Of a DNA stretch of 29,677 nucleotides, positions 15,431-26,200 are shown piece after piece. Origin of the DNA: GYS-P2D sp964522505 (GTDB lineage Bacteria > Bacteroidota > Bacteroidia > Chitinophagales > Saprospiraceae); the NCBI GenBank assembly GCA_964522505.1, contig CAZFWJ010000044.1:1-29677 (forward strand), read 5' to 3'. The notes below the pieces were generated by a model. That model was not told the origin of the DNA. It saw only the letters and a list, made by a program, of their open reading frames with translations, and did no database searches. A program made the position numbers and the translations under genes. How positions within the stretch are numbered: position 1 is the stretch's first letter; each line of letters begins with the position of its first letter.

Positions 15431-18388
15431 ATGAAAAAACACATTAAAAACATCCTTGCTATTTTTAGCCTATGTCTGTTCTCCATGACACTGTTTGGAC
15501 AAAAGACTGTTTCAGGAACCATCACTGATGGCCAAAACGGTGAACCTCTGTTTGGGGCAAGTATACTAGTTAAAGGATCGACCACAGGTACCGTCACTGA
15601 TTTCGATGGTAAATTCTCATTTACAGTACCTAGCGATGCCGAATTCTTGTCGGTATCATATACAGGGTATGAGGCACAAGATATAGCGATAGGTGATGGA
15701 TCACCATTGAATATTAGCCTATCGTCAGGGGCTCTTTTGGAGGAATTGGTTGTAGTGGGATATGGCACTGTTAGAAAGAGAGATATAACGGGTTCTGTCG
15801 CCTCATTGAAAGAAGAAGACTTCAATCAAGGACTGGTAGTATCTTCTGATCAATTACTTCAGGGTAGGGTGCCAGGTGTAAATGTTATTAACAATTCAGG
15901 ACAACCTGGAGGCCAAGCTACAGTAAAAGTAAGAGGCAATAACTCGATCAGAGCTGGAGCTAATCCACTATATGTTGTAGATGGTGTTCCGTTGGATGGC
16001 AGAACCGCTAGGGCCGGTTTAGTAGCATCAGATATAGGAAGCATTGCCAATTCGAATCCATTGAACTTTTTGAATCCAAGTGATATAGCGTCTATTGAAG
16101 TCCTTAAAGATGCCTCGTCGGCAGCGATTTATGGAGCTAGAGCTTCTAACGGTGTAATTCTTATTACAACGAAAAAAGCTAGAGCAGGTGAGACTCAAGT
16201 TGACGTTAATGTTAGTACAGGTGTCAGCTCTCTGCTAAGAGGTTATGACATTTTAGATGGAGATGGCTATAGAGACGCATTGAATACTTATGGTCTCAGT
16301 TCAGGAAATGGAGGAGGAAGCGAGGATGCTTTTGACGCCATTACACAAACAGGGACTACACAAAATTACAATTTATCAATTGGGGCTGGTGGAGAAAACT
16401 CAAGGGTGAGATTTTCTGCAGGTTACCAAGATGTTGAAGGCATCGTAAGAGAGTCTGGTATCGAAAGATACTCAGGAACCTTAAATGCACAATTTGATGT
16501 ATTGAATGATAGAGCTGGGGTCGACTTCTTTCTGGTTTCTTCTCATACTACAGAGGAAGTTGCTCCAATCTCTACCAATGCTGGTTTTACCGGTAATCTA
16601 ATCGGTCAAGCATTACAGTGGAATCCAACGATTCCTTTACTAACCAACGGTGAGTTTACAACAGGAAACGTTAATCCATTAGTAGGTGCAACGACTATTA
16701 ATCCGCTGCAATTACTATCTGCGCATACCGAAACGGCTAATACAACAACGATTCTGGGTAGTATTTCTCCATATTTTAATATCACTGATAACCTGACCTA
16801 CAGATATAGATATGGCCTAAACTATGGTACAGGTATAACCAGAGGGGGAATTACCAGAGACATTAATGTACAGGGTATAGAAGGCTTAGGCCAGGCTGGA
16901 TTTGCCACAAATCAATTGATTACTAACCTGCACTCACATACTTTAGCTTATGATTCTGAGTTGAATAGCGGAGTAACGCTAAATGCAATCATTGGATATG
17001 AATTCCAAAGATTTGATTTTTCAGGATTTGCTTTTTCAGGTTTGGGATTTGACGAAGTTACTGATAATGTAGATGAGGTGTTTGCCCTTCAAAATTCAAA
17101 TGTTGATGGAAGAACGGTCTTCTCATTCGCAGATCCTATTAGCGAACTTCAATCATTCTTTGGTAGAGTGAACCTGGGTATAGGAGAAAACTTTAATGTA
17201 ACAGCAACAGTTAGGGCTGATGGTTCTACAAGATTTGGAGAGAATAATAGATATGGGGTGTTTCCTTCATTTGCAGCAGCCTATGATCTCACAGGAGCAA
17301 TTAATTCTGCTGATCTGAGTAACCTGAGATTAAGAGCAGGATGGGGCCTAACTGGTAACCAAGAATTCCCGGCTGGAGCTGCATTGAATAGATTTGGCTT
17401 ATTGCCAAATGGTGGTATTGCTCAAGAGAATCCAGGTAATCCAGATCTTCAGTGGGAACAATCTTCGACATTTAATGTCGGTATTGATTTTGGTTTATTT
17501 GACTATAAGATTTCTGGTACCATTGATTATTATAATCGAGTTACGTCAGATCTCTTATTAGATCCTGTGGTATCTGAGCCTGGGCCACCTTTAAGAGCAT
17601 GGCAGAATATTGACGGAGATTTGGTGAACTCGGGACTAGAGATTGGATTGACAGCTTTTGTAGTTGAGAATGACAACTTTAGTTTATCAATTGGTGGTAA
17701 TGTTTCTTTCTTAAGCAATGAATTAAGAAATTACGAAGGCCCCGATATACTAACAGGTGATTTATTCGGTCAAGGTTCAAGTGGGGCTTTTGTTCAGCGT
17801 CATGTAAATAATGCTCCGTTAAATACCTTTTTCGTTAGAGAATTTACAGGCTTAGATGATAACGGTGTTAGCACATTTGCTAATAATGGAGATCCAGTTC
17901 AGACTGAGTTCGATCCTAATGCTGATATAGTTGCTGGATTTACAGTGGGTTTAAAAGCAGGTGCATTCGGTTTTAATATGAACTGGAACGGTGCATTTGG
18001 GCATCATTTATTCAATAATACAGCGCTATCAGTTATTCCTATTACCAACTTAGGTACTAGAAATATTGATGCCAATCTTATCAATAGTGGTGGGGCACTA
18101 GAGAATTTGGCTAATCCGATTTCAGCTTCTGACAGATTTATTGAGTCTGGTGATTTTTGGAAGTTATCGAACGCGACACTTAGCTATAATTTAGGAAACA
18201 TAGGTGAATTCAACGATGTTACCCTTTCATTAACAGGTAATAACTTAATACTGCTAACTGACTACACAGGATTTGATCCAGAGATCAATACTGTGAACCT
18301 TAGAAATGGAGTGCCTTCAGCAGGTATTGAATACATTCCTTTCCCATCTGCCAGAACGTTCTTGGTAGGATTAAATGTTTCATTTTAA
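15431..18388 (+). CDS. SusC/RagA-type TonB-linked outer membrane transporter
   Basis: The 985-residue protein is a SusC-like outer-membrane barrel for TonB-driven import. It has a signal peptide (about residues 1-22, ending LFSMTLFG), a carboxypeptidase-like regulatory domain from QKTVSGTITDGQNGEPLFGA, then a plug with VVGYGTVRKRDITGSV and the SusC signature DASSAAIYGARASNGVILIT near 228, and a barrel ending in aromatic-rich FLVGLNVSF. An open frame extends upstream to an ATG at 15314, but only the ATG at 15431 gives a proper signal peptide. SusD follows after 12 bases. Nearly all arginines use AGA/AGG (about 40 to 2 by eye), unlike pnp. The likely substrate is a sugar or oligosaccharide, inferred only from the downstream trehalase. 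Confidence 0.93.
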   Translation: MKKHIKNILAIFSLCLFSMTLFGQKTVSGTITDGQNGEPLFGASILVKGSTTGTVTDFDGKFSFTVPSDAEFLSVSYTGYEAQDIAIGDGSPLNISLSSGALLEELVVVGYGTVRKRDITGSVASLKEEDFNQGLVVSSDQLLQGRVPGVNVINNSGQPGGQATVKVRGNNSIRAGANPLYVVDGVPLDGRTARAGLVASDIGSIANSNPLNFLNPSDIASIEVLKDASSAAIYGARASNGVILITTKKARAGETQVDVNVSTGVSSLLRGYDILDGDGYRDALNTYGLSSGNGGGSEDAFDAITQTGTTQNYNLSIGAGGENSRVRFSAGYQDVEGIVRESGIERYSGTLNAQFDVLNDRAGVDFFLVSSHTTEEVAPISTNAGFTGNLIGQALQWNPTIPLLTNGEFTTGNVNPLVGATTINPLQLLSAHTETANTTTILGSISPYFNITDNLTYRYRYGLNYGTGITRGGITRDINVQGIEGLGQAGFATNQLITNLHSHTLAYDSELNSGVTLNAIIGYEFQRFDFSGFAFSGLGFDEVTDNVDEVFALQNSNVDGRTVFSFADPISELQSFFGRVNLGIGENFNVTATVRADGSTRFGENNRYGVFPSFAAAYDLTGAINSADLSNLRLRAGWGLTGNQEFPAGAALNRFGLLPNGGIAQENPGNPDLQWEQSSTFNVGIDFGLFDYKISGTIDYYNRVTSDLLLDPVVSEPGPPLRAWQNIDGDLVNSGLEIGLTAFVVENDNFSLSIGGNVSFLSNELRNYEGPDILTGDLFGQGSSGAFVQRHVNNAPLNTFFVREFTGLDDNGVSTFANNGDPVQTEFDPNADIVAGFTVGLKAGAFGFNMNWNGAFGHHLFNNTALSVIPITNLGTRNIDANLINSGGALENLANPISASDRFIESGDFWKLSNATLSYNLGNIGEFNDVTLSLTGNNLILLTDYTGFDPEINTVNLRNGVPSAGIEYIPFPSARTFLVGLNVSF

Positions 18389-18400
18389 AATTTCTGACAT

Positions 18401-19900
18401 ATGAAAAATATATTTTATTTAATATTCGTGGTTGCATTGCTAGCCACAAGCGCATGTACCAATTTAGAGGAAACTTTGAGGGAAGACCTTCCTCAAGGAA
18501 CCACACCGGATCCCTTGGCCTTGCTTCAGGGGTCATACGATGCTATGAGATTGCCATATCAAGATCAATCGAGATTTTGGGCTGCACAACAGCATACATC
18601 AGATGAGACAATCGGCCCAACTAGAGGCGGAGACTGGGATGATAATGGAATTTGGAGATCACTTCATGATCATTCTTGGAATGCCGATCATGCATTTTTA
18701 ACAAGTACATTCAGTGAATTGCTTCAGATTGTATTTTCAACAAGTAACTTGTTAGAGTTTAGTCCAGATGTTCAAACAGCTGCTGAGGCCAGATTTCTCA
18801 GAGCGTTTGTAATGAATTCTGTATTGGACGGATGGGGCCAAGTGCCATTCAGAGCAGATCCGACTGATCTATTAAATGATGCAGAAGTCTTAGGTCCTGA
18901 AGAAACGGTCAATTTCATCTTATCAGAATTGGATGAGATAACAGGAGCACTTGGTAATGGTGCTGTGAATCGTGCAAATGCTGATGCGGCAAGAGTGCTA
19001 AGAATGAAGACACTCTTGAACAGAGGTATGTTCCTTAATAGAGAAGCACCAACATTTGATGCAGCGGATATGAATGAGGTAATCGCTATAGCAGATCAAA
19101 TCATCAATTCTGGAAGATACAGTTTGGCTGCTAACGTCTTTGACAATTTTGCGCCTAACAATGATCAGATTTCAACTGAGAATATTTTTACTGCGGAGAA
19201 CTTAGGTGGCTCAACATCAGGGAATGTAAGATCCCGATGGTTCTGTACGCTTCACTATAATCAAAATCCTTCAGGCTGGAATGGTTTTACTACGCTTGGT
19301 GATTTTTATAATTCATTTGAGGAAGGAGATATGAGAATTGGGGTAGATTATCCAGGTGTTACCGAAGTTGCAGGGATAAATGTTGGCTTCTTAGTAGGCC
19401 CGCAGTTTGACCAAGATGGTATTCAAATCCTTGATAGATTTGGTGAGCCTCTTGCATATACACCAGATGTTGCCATAAGTGAAACTGGAAGTAACTTAGA
19501 GCAGACAGGTGTGCGAGTTATTAAATATCCTATAGACTATAATAACGGTGACAATGCAGATAACGATTATGTGTACTATAGATTAGCAGACGTAATGTTG
19601 ATGCAAGCTGAGGCATTCATGAGAACGGGAAGTAATGGACAAGCATTAGATATCGTCAATGAGATCCGATCAGCAAGAGGCGCTAGCACATTGACTTCTA
19701 TCAATGAAGAAATTATGTTAGAAGAGAGAGGGCGCGAATTATATTGGGAAGGGCATAGAAGAAATGACCAGTTAAGATTCGGAAGATTCCTTGACGCATG
19801 GGAGGAAAAACCAGCTTCTGGTATAGAGCGTTTATTATTCCCTATACCTGCTGCTTCCCTTGCCGGTAACCCTAACTTGGTTCAGAATCCAGGTTATTAA
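18401..19900 (+). CDS. SusD/RagB-type outer membrane lipoprotein
   Basis: The 499-residue lipoprotein is the surface lid partner of the SusC-like transporter. The signal peptide ends at a lipobox (LLATSAC, Cys19), so it is lipidated. The body is SusD-like: helical TPR region with LRAFVMNSVLDGWGQVPF near 139, and a C-terminal RagB/SusD domain ending YYRLADVMLMQAEAFMRTG, ERGRELYWEGHRRNDQLRFG and LFPIPAASLAGNPNLVQNPG. SusD proteins bind the nutrient and close over the barrel. It starts 12 bases after the SusC stop and ends before a strong terminator. Arginine codons are again mostly AGA. Its ligand cannot be read from sequence. Confidence 0.92.
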   Translation: MKNIFYLIFVVALLATSACTNLEETLREDLPQGTTPDPLALLQGSYDAMRLPYQDQSRFWAAQQHTSDETIGPTRGGDWDDNGIWRSLHDHSWNADHAFLTSTFSELLQIVFSTSNLLEFSPDVQTAAEARFLRAFVMNSVLDGWGQVPFRADPTDLLNDAEVLGPEETVNFILSELDEITGALGNGAVNRANADAARVLRMKTLLNRGMFLNREAPTFDAADMNEVIAIADQIINSGRYSLAANVFDNFAPNNDQISTENIFTAENLGGSTSGNVRSRWFCTLHYNQNPSGWNGFTTLGDFYNSFEEGDMRIGVDYPGVTEVAGINVGFLVGPQFDQDGIQILDRFGEPLAYTPDVAISETGSNLEQTGVRVIKYPIDYNNGDNADNDYVYYRLADVMLMQAEAFMRTGSNGQALDIVNEIRSARGASTLTSINEEIMLEERGRELYWEGHRRNDQLRFGRFLDAWEEKPASGIERLLFPIPAASLAGNPNLVQNPGY

Positions 19901-19922
19901 TAGTTAGAATTTTTTAGTTAGG

Positions 19923-19957
19923 AAAGGTCATTCATTAGTTTGGGTGACCTTTTTTTT
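19923..19957 (+). terminator. Intrinsic terminator after the SusD gene
   Basis: AAAGGTCA (19923-19930) pairs with TGACCTTT (19945-19952), followed by an eight-T tract to 19957. It would end or reduce SusCD transcription before the FG-GAP genes, whose first gene starts 15 bases later. Confidence 0.75.
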
Positions 19958-19971
19958 AAATAGTCAAAATC

Positions 19972-22900
19972 TTGCCGAAATACTTTTTAATCCTATTGTG
20001 CTACGTTCTGTGGTCATGCAATGACAAGGAGTCAGTACCTGCAACATTTGAGCTTCATGAAGAAGGTCGAACAGGTATATCATTCAGCAATAAACTTGAG
20101 ATAGATATAAAGTTGAATATTTTCAACTATATGTATTATTACAATGGTGGAGGACTTGCCGCTGGAGATCTCAATAATGACGACCTTATTGATCTGATTT
20201 TTACTTCCAATCTTGGAAAAGAAGAGATCTATCTTAATAAAGGAGATCTACACTTTGAGAAAATTGAATCCAATGTTGATGGTGGACCCAATTCATGGAC
20301 CAATGGCGTATCCTTAGTAGATATCAACGGTGATGAACTATTGGATATTTATTTATCGCAAGTGGGCTCTTACAGAAACTTGGATTGTACTAATAAGTTA
20401 TTCGTTTGTACTGGTATAGAGGGAGGTGTGCCTTTATATGCAGAGAAGGCTGCGGAATTTGGAGTCGATTTTAAAGGATTTAGCACGCAAGCGGGTTTTT
20501 TTGATTATGACTTAGATGGTGATTTAGACATGTACTTGATGAATCATTCTTTACATCATAATGGGACTTTTGGTCAGCGCAATTCTTTCATCAATAAGGT
20601 TGATTCCATCTCTGGAGATAAACTTCTCCGAAATGATAATGGAAGTTTTGTAGATGTGACTGAGGGATCGGGGATATTATCGACGGTAATTGGTTATGGC
20701 CTTGGATTAGCATTTGGAGATGTTAACAAAGATGGTTATCCAGACATATACGTAGGCAATGATTTTCATGAGAATGATTATCTCTACATCAATCAAGGTG
20801 ATGGAACTTTCGAAGAAGAGCTTACGCAACAAATAAAACATACGTCCAGATTTTCTATGGGTGTTGATATAGCCGATCTCAATAATGATGGATGGGATGA
20901 TATCATTTCACTGGATATGTTGCCCGAAGATCCTGTTATTCTCAAGAAATCCGAAGGAGAAGATGCGCTGGATATCTTTAACTTCAAATTGGGTTATGGC
21001 TATAATCATCAATACGCAAGAAATAACCTACAACTCAATCAACAGACTAATTCTTTCTTGGAAGTTGGGGCCTTCGCAGGTGTGCATGATACGGATTGGT
21101 CATGGACACCTTTGCTCGCCGATTTTGACATGGACGGGACTAAGGACTTATTCATTTCTAATGGAATACCCAAGAGGATGAATGATATTGACTATATAAA
21201 TTATATAACCAGTGGAAAAGACATTCAATATCACATACAATTCGATCATTTAGAACAAACTGATTTAGAAGCATTAGAACAAATTCCAGAAATCAAACTG
21301 AAGAATAAGTTCTTTAAGGGTTCTGCAGATCTGCGCTTCAGTGATATGAAGCATACGATTAGAAATAATAAAATAAGCTATAGCAATAGTGCCATTTATG
21401 CAGATTTAGATAATGATGGCGACTATGATATAGTCACTAATAATATAGAAGACAATGCCTTCATCTATGAAAATCTATCAACCGAGCAATCTATAAAACT
21501 AATTCTAAAGGGTAATACCGAAAATACCTACAACATAGGAGCTCAAATTGAAGTATCCTATGAAAATGGTAATGTGCTTCATTTTAATAATTATTCTACC
21601 AGAGGGTTTCAATCGTCACACATAGGTCCGGTCTTGTTACCTGCCACTGGTGCCCGACACATAAAGATCATATGGCCTGACGGGAATGTTACAGAACGAG
21701 AGATTATTGATGCAAGAACTGGGAACATTGAAATCAATCAAAAGGACGCTCAGCCATATGATAGTGTTGTTGAAGATAATTCTACCATCGACGTACAAGA
21801 CCTATCCAAAGAGCTTAATGTGCACCGATATCATAAGGAGAATCCATTTGTTGAATTTAATCGAGAGCCACTGATACCATTCTCCACTTCTACAGATGGA
21901 CCTGCGTTGGCTATAGCAGACATTAATGGAGATGGATTAGAAGATTTTTATATAGGCTCATCTAAGCGGAATCTATCACAATATTATTTACAAAATGCTG
22001 ATGGATCCTATAGTATGGAAGAGCTGATAGGTGCCCAATCAGATTCGATATATGAGGAAGTCGATGCAATTTTCGTCGATGTTGACAATGATACTGATAT
22101 GGACCTCATTGTAGCAACAGGAGGTAACGAATATCGCCTCAATTCAGAATTCACACGACCCTTGCTATATATCAATCAAGATGGATCACTTAAGAGAGAT
22201 CTTGGAGCGTTCAAGAATATTCATTTAACGAGCGCAGCAATAGTCCATGCTGATATCAATAAAGACGGTTTTCAAGATATATTTATTGGGGCCAGAGCAG
22301 TCCCAAGGAGTTATGGCAAGATTCCAAGTTCATTTGTATTGATTAATGATACAAAAGGCCACTTTATTAATGATACTACTTGGTTGGAGAATAGGGAACT
22401 AGGTTATGTAAAAGATGCCGAAATCGCTGATATCGATGGAGATGGAGATGTCGATATATTACTTGCACTCGAGTGGGGTTCCCCATCGTATTTAGAAAAT
22501 CAAGGCGAACGCTTTGAACTAAAGCACTTAGTAGATGCCTCTGGATGGTGGAATAGTATTAATAGCCTTGATGTGGATAATGATGGAGACTTAGATATTA
22601 TATGTGGTAATCTAGGTATGAACTCAAGATTGGCTGCCTCGATTGATGAGCCGGTAAGAATGTACTATAATGATTTTGATGGCAATGGTGTTAAAGAGCA
22701 AGTTCTCACATCATATTTAGATGGAAGAGAGCTCCCTTTTTCGAGTATTTTGGAATTGCAAAAGCAAATCCCAGAACTCAAGAAAAGGTTTATTTATGCC
22801 AATGATTTTGCGAATGCATCAGTTGTCGAGTTGCTATCTAAAGAAAAAATAAACTCCTCTATAATCTATGAGGCTACTGAGTTCAAACATTTACTACTGA

Positions 22901-23256
22901 TAAATCAAGGCAATGGATCATTTTTATCCGAGCCTCTACCTATAGAATCACAATTCACTCAGATTAACAAGTATTTGGCGAGAGACCTAGATGATGATGG
23001 CTATGAGGATGTCCTCATCGGTGGTAACTACTATGATTGCAATGTACAGATGGGTCGATATGATGCATACAATGGAGGCGTTTTACTCAATAAATCTGGC
23101 AGATTAACCTATGAACGCTTTAACGAGCCTGTTCTATCTGGGCAAACTCGTAACTTAGGTATTACTATGAATAATTCCCATGGAGAATTGATCATAGGTG
23201 CGCAGAATAGCGACTCATTAAGACTCTTCAAAATAGATGTACTTGAGACGGAATAG
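19972..23256 (+). CDS. Large FG-GAP/VCBS-repeat lipoprotein, first of two paralogues
   Basis: The 1,094-residue protein is an exported lipoprotein: a short signal peptide ends at VLWSC (Cys16). It carries at least twelve calcium-binding-type repeats of the form D-x-N/D-x-D-G-x-x-D, for example GDVNKDGYPDIYVGNDF near 249, ADLDNDGDYDIVTNN near 478, ADINGDGLEDFYIG near 650 and LDVDNDGDLDIICGN near 867. Between two repeat blocks is an ASPIC/UnbV-like segment (TRGFQSSHIG, IKIIWPDGN, near 543-570). Repeats of this type build a beta propeller; proteins like this occur near SusCD in Bacteroidota. The start is TTG at 19972: a stop lies in frame at 19957 and no ATG or GTG is available. The role is probably surface binding or adhesion, which is inferred. 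It overlaps the next gene by 20 bases. Confidence 0.85.
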   Translation: MPKYFLILLCYVLWSCNDKESVPATFELHEEGRTGISFSNKLEIDIKLNIFNYMYYYNGGGLAAGDLNNDDLIDLIFTSNLGKEEIYLNKGDLHFEKIESNVDGGPNSWTNGVSLVDINGDELLDIYLSQVGSYRNLDCTNKLFVCTGIEGGVPLYAEKAAEFGVDFKGFSTQAGFFDYDLDGDLDMYLMNHSLHHNGTFGQRNSFINKVDSISGDKLLRNDNGSFVDVTEGSGILSTVIGYGLGLAFGDVNKDGYPDIYVGNDFHENDYLYINQGDGTFEEELTQQIKHTSRFSMGVDIADLNNDGWDDIISLDMLPEDPVILKKSEGEDALDIFNFKLGYGYNHQYARNNLQLNQQTNSFLEVGAFAGVHDTDWSWTPLLADFDMDGTKDLFISNGIPKRMNDIDYINYITSGKDIQYHIQFDHLEQTDLEALEQIPEIKLKNKFFKGSADLRFSDMKHTIRNNKISYSNSAIYADLDNDGDYDIVTNNIEDNAFIYENLSTEQSIKLILKGNTENTYNIGAQIEVSYENGNVLHFNNYSTRGFQSSHIGPVLLPATGARHIKIIWPDGNVTEREIIDARTGNIEINQKDAQPYDSVVEDNSTIDVQDLSKELNVHRYHKENPFVEFNREPLIPFSTSTDGPALAIADINGDGLEDFYIGSSKRNLSQYYLQNADGSYSMEELIGAQSDSIYEEVDAIFVDVDNDTDMDLIVATGGNEYRLNSEFTRPLLYINQDGSLKRDLGAFKNIHLTSAAIVHADINKDGFQDIFIGARAVPRSYGKIPSSFVLINDTKGHFINDTTWLENRELGYVKDAEIADIDGDGDVDILLALEWGSPSYLENQGERFELKHLVDASGWWNSINSLDVDNDGDLDIICGNLGMNSRLAASIDEPVRMYYNDFDGNGVKEQVLTSYLDGRELPFSSILELQKQIPELKKRFIYANDFANASVVELLSKEKINSSIIYEATEFKHLLLINQGNGSFLSEPLPIESQFTQINKYLARDLDDDGYEDVLIGGNYYDCNVQMGRYDAYNGGVLLNKSGRLTYERFNEPVLSGQTRNLGITMNNSHGELIIGAQNSDSLRLFKIDVLETE

Positions 23257-26200
23257 AAATAGAATATTATTTCCTGCACTCCTGATGACTCTATTATATG
23301 TCTTCGCTTGCACTGATGAGTCTGCTCCTGAAGAGCAGAATTATTTGTTGACCTCGTTAGCCCCCGAACATACAGGTGTAAACTTTACTAATGAAATTAT
23401 AAATACACCAGATTTCAATATTTTCAATTATCGTAATTTTTATAACGGTGGTGGTGTAGCTATTGGAGACGTTGATGGGGATGATCTGGATGATATCTAC
23501 TTCACGGCTAATATGGGGCCCAACAAGTTATACCTTAACAGAGGGGAAATGCGATTTGATGAAGTTACTGACACATCAATTGCCCTCGAAGAGATGTGGA
23601 GTACTGGAGCAGTAATGGTCGACATCAATGCCGATGATAAGCTTGATATTTTTGTTTGTAATGCTGGACTAAGAGGCGAAGATCGATCTAACAAATTTTT
23701 CATTAATCAGGGCAATTTGCAATTCGAAGATCGAGCTGAGGAGTATGGTCTTGATGATAACGGATACACCACACACGCTGCTTTTTTTGATTATGACTTA
23801 GATGGAGATTTGGATGTATATATCCTCAATAATAGTTTTATTCCTGTCAACACCCTTAATTATAGCAATAAGAGAGAGCTTAGATCAGATGATTGGCCTG
23901 TTAAGGACTTCCTTAAGGGCGGTGGAGATAAGTTGTTGCGCAATGATGATGGGCGATTCACTGATGTTTCTGAGCAAGCCGGTATTTATGGAAGCCTGAT
24001 AGGATTTGGCCTAGGAGTTACTACAGGAGATGTCAATGATGATGGTTACCCAGACATTTATGTGTCCAATGATTTCTTTGAGCGTGACTACCTATATATT
24101 AATAGTCAAGATGGCACATTCTCAGAAGAATTAGTAGATCGTATAGATCAACTTTCACACTCCTCTATGGGAGCGGATATTGCTGATATTAATAATGATG
24201 GGACATTAGAGATATTCGTTACAGATATGCTTCCTGATAATGATTATAGATTAAAGACTACCTCAACTTTTGATAATATCAACTTGAGGACACTTAAGGT
24301 TGAGAATGGCTTTTATAATCAGTTTATGCATAATACGTTGCAGTTGAATGATGGCAATGGCAATTTTACAGAAATATCCAACTTCAGTAATGTATCTGCA
24401 TCAGACTGGAGTTGGGGAGCATTGATGTTTGATGTCAATAATGATAGTTATAATGACCTTTTCGTAAGCAATGGGATTCTCAATGATGTAATCGATCAGG
24501 ACTTTATCGATTTCTTTGCCAATGAAGTGATTCAAAACCTAGTACTGGAGGGCGAAAAAGCAGCTGTAGACTCTATAGTAAGTAAAATGCCCTCAGTTCC
24601 ATTGAAGAATAAATTATTCATCAACCAAGGGGACCTCACTTTTAAAGATGGCGAAGAAACGAGTGGCATTCATAAGCCCAGTTTTTCTAATGGGGCTGCC
24701 TATGCAGATTTAGATAATGATGGAGACTATGATCTGGTTGTGAACAATGTTAATGACATTGCTGATATCTACGAGAATAAGGCCGCTAACCCTTTTGTAA
24801 GCTTTGAGTTGTCATATATAGGTGAAAATTTAAATGGTATTGGATCAAAGATAGAGTTGTACCAAGGCAGTCAGATACAGGCCAAAGAGCTATATCCTTC
24901 CCGAGGATTTCAGTCTTCGTCTGATTATACTATAGTATTTGGATTGGGTAATTATGAAATCGATTCTGCCATCGTCATTTGGCCAGATCAAAGCCAGCAG
25001 AGACTAGTTGATCTTAATCTAAATGAACACCATCAGATTGACTATAATCCACAGCATAATAGAGTTGATAAAGGATCGATAGATTCAATAGTCAATACGA
25101 CATTTCAGAGTGTAAAGAACGATTTTGATCGGCATATAGAAGATGACTACATAGACTTTTATTACGAACGCAATATTCCTATTCAGCTATCTAAGGAAGG
25201 TCCTTGTGCTGCAATAGCAGATATCAACGGTGATCAGATTGATGACATATATATAGGCGGATCTGCAGGCCAAGCTCCTCAATTGTATGTGAGTAATGTC
25301 AATGGATATAGAAAGCAACAGCAAGAGTATTTTGAACGATTTAAGGCATTTGAAGATACGGCAGCAGCATTCTTTGACTGTGATGGCGATGGAGATCTGG
25401 ATCTGATAGTTGGGAGTGGGGGAAATAATGTCACCTACGTAAATAATGCCTATAGAGATAGGCTGTATATCAATAACAATGGACGATATGAACTTGAATT
25501 AAATTCGACACCACCTAAATCGTATAATACAGGCACAATCATCCCTGCGGATTTTGACAGTGATGGTGATATGGATTTATTTATAGGAAGTAGATCTTTG
25601 TCAGGCGAATATGGAATTAGCCCAGGCAGCTTCATTCTTGCTAATAATGGCAAAGGTCAATTTCTGGACGTGACAGAAAGGATTGTTCCAGAATTGTCAC
25701 TTGCTGGGATGATAACAGATGCCATATGGGCCGACATACACCCCAATGAAGGAACAGAGTTGTTGTTGGTTGGTGAATGGATGTCTCCTAAGGTACTCTC
25801 CTACACTGGTGCGAGATTTGAAATATTAAGCACAGCGTTAGATTCTCTAGCGGGTTGGTGGCAGTCCGTAGCGGCGATAGATTTAGATGGAGACAAAGAC
25901 TTAGATTTCGTGCTAGGTAATTTGGGTACCAATTTTTATCTGGAAGCAAGCAATGATGAACCATTGTTCCTATGGATATCAGATGTGGATAAGAATGGAT
26001 CATTAGAAAAGATCATCACTCAACGTCGAGATGATAAGGATTATCCGATAATCACTAAGAGAGACCTTGTTGATCAAGTACCCTCTCTGAAAAAAGAAAA
26101 TATACTACACTCCAGTTATGCCAATAAAGCAATCAACGAGCTGTTTTCTGCCGAGCAATTGGAAAATGCAATTATAAAGAAGATTAATACACTATCGTCA

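Noticed and set aside
15427..15825. Minus-strand open frame over the SusC start
   Set aside because: It covers the SusC signal peptide and regulatory domain and has no features of its own.
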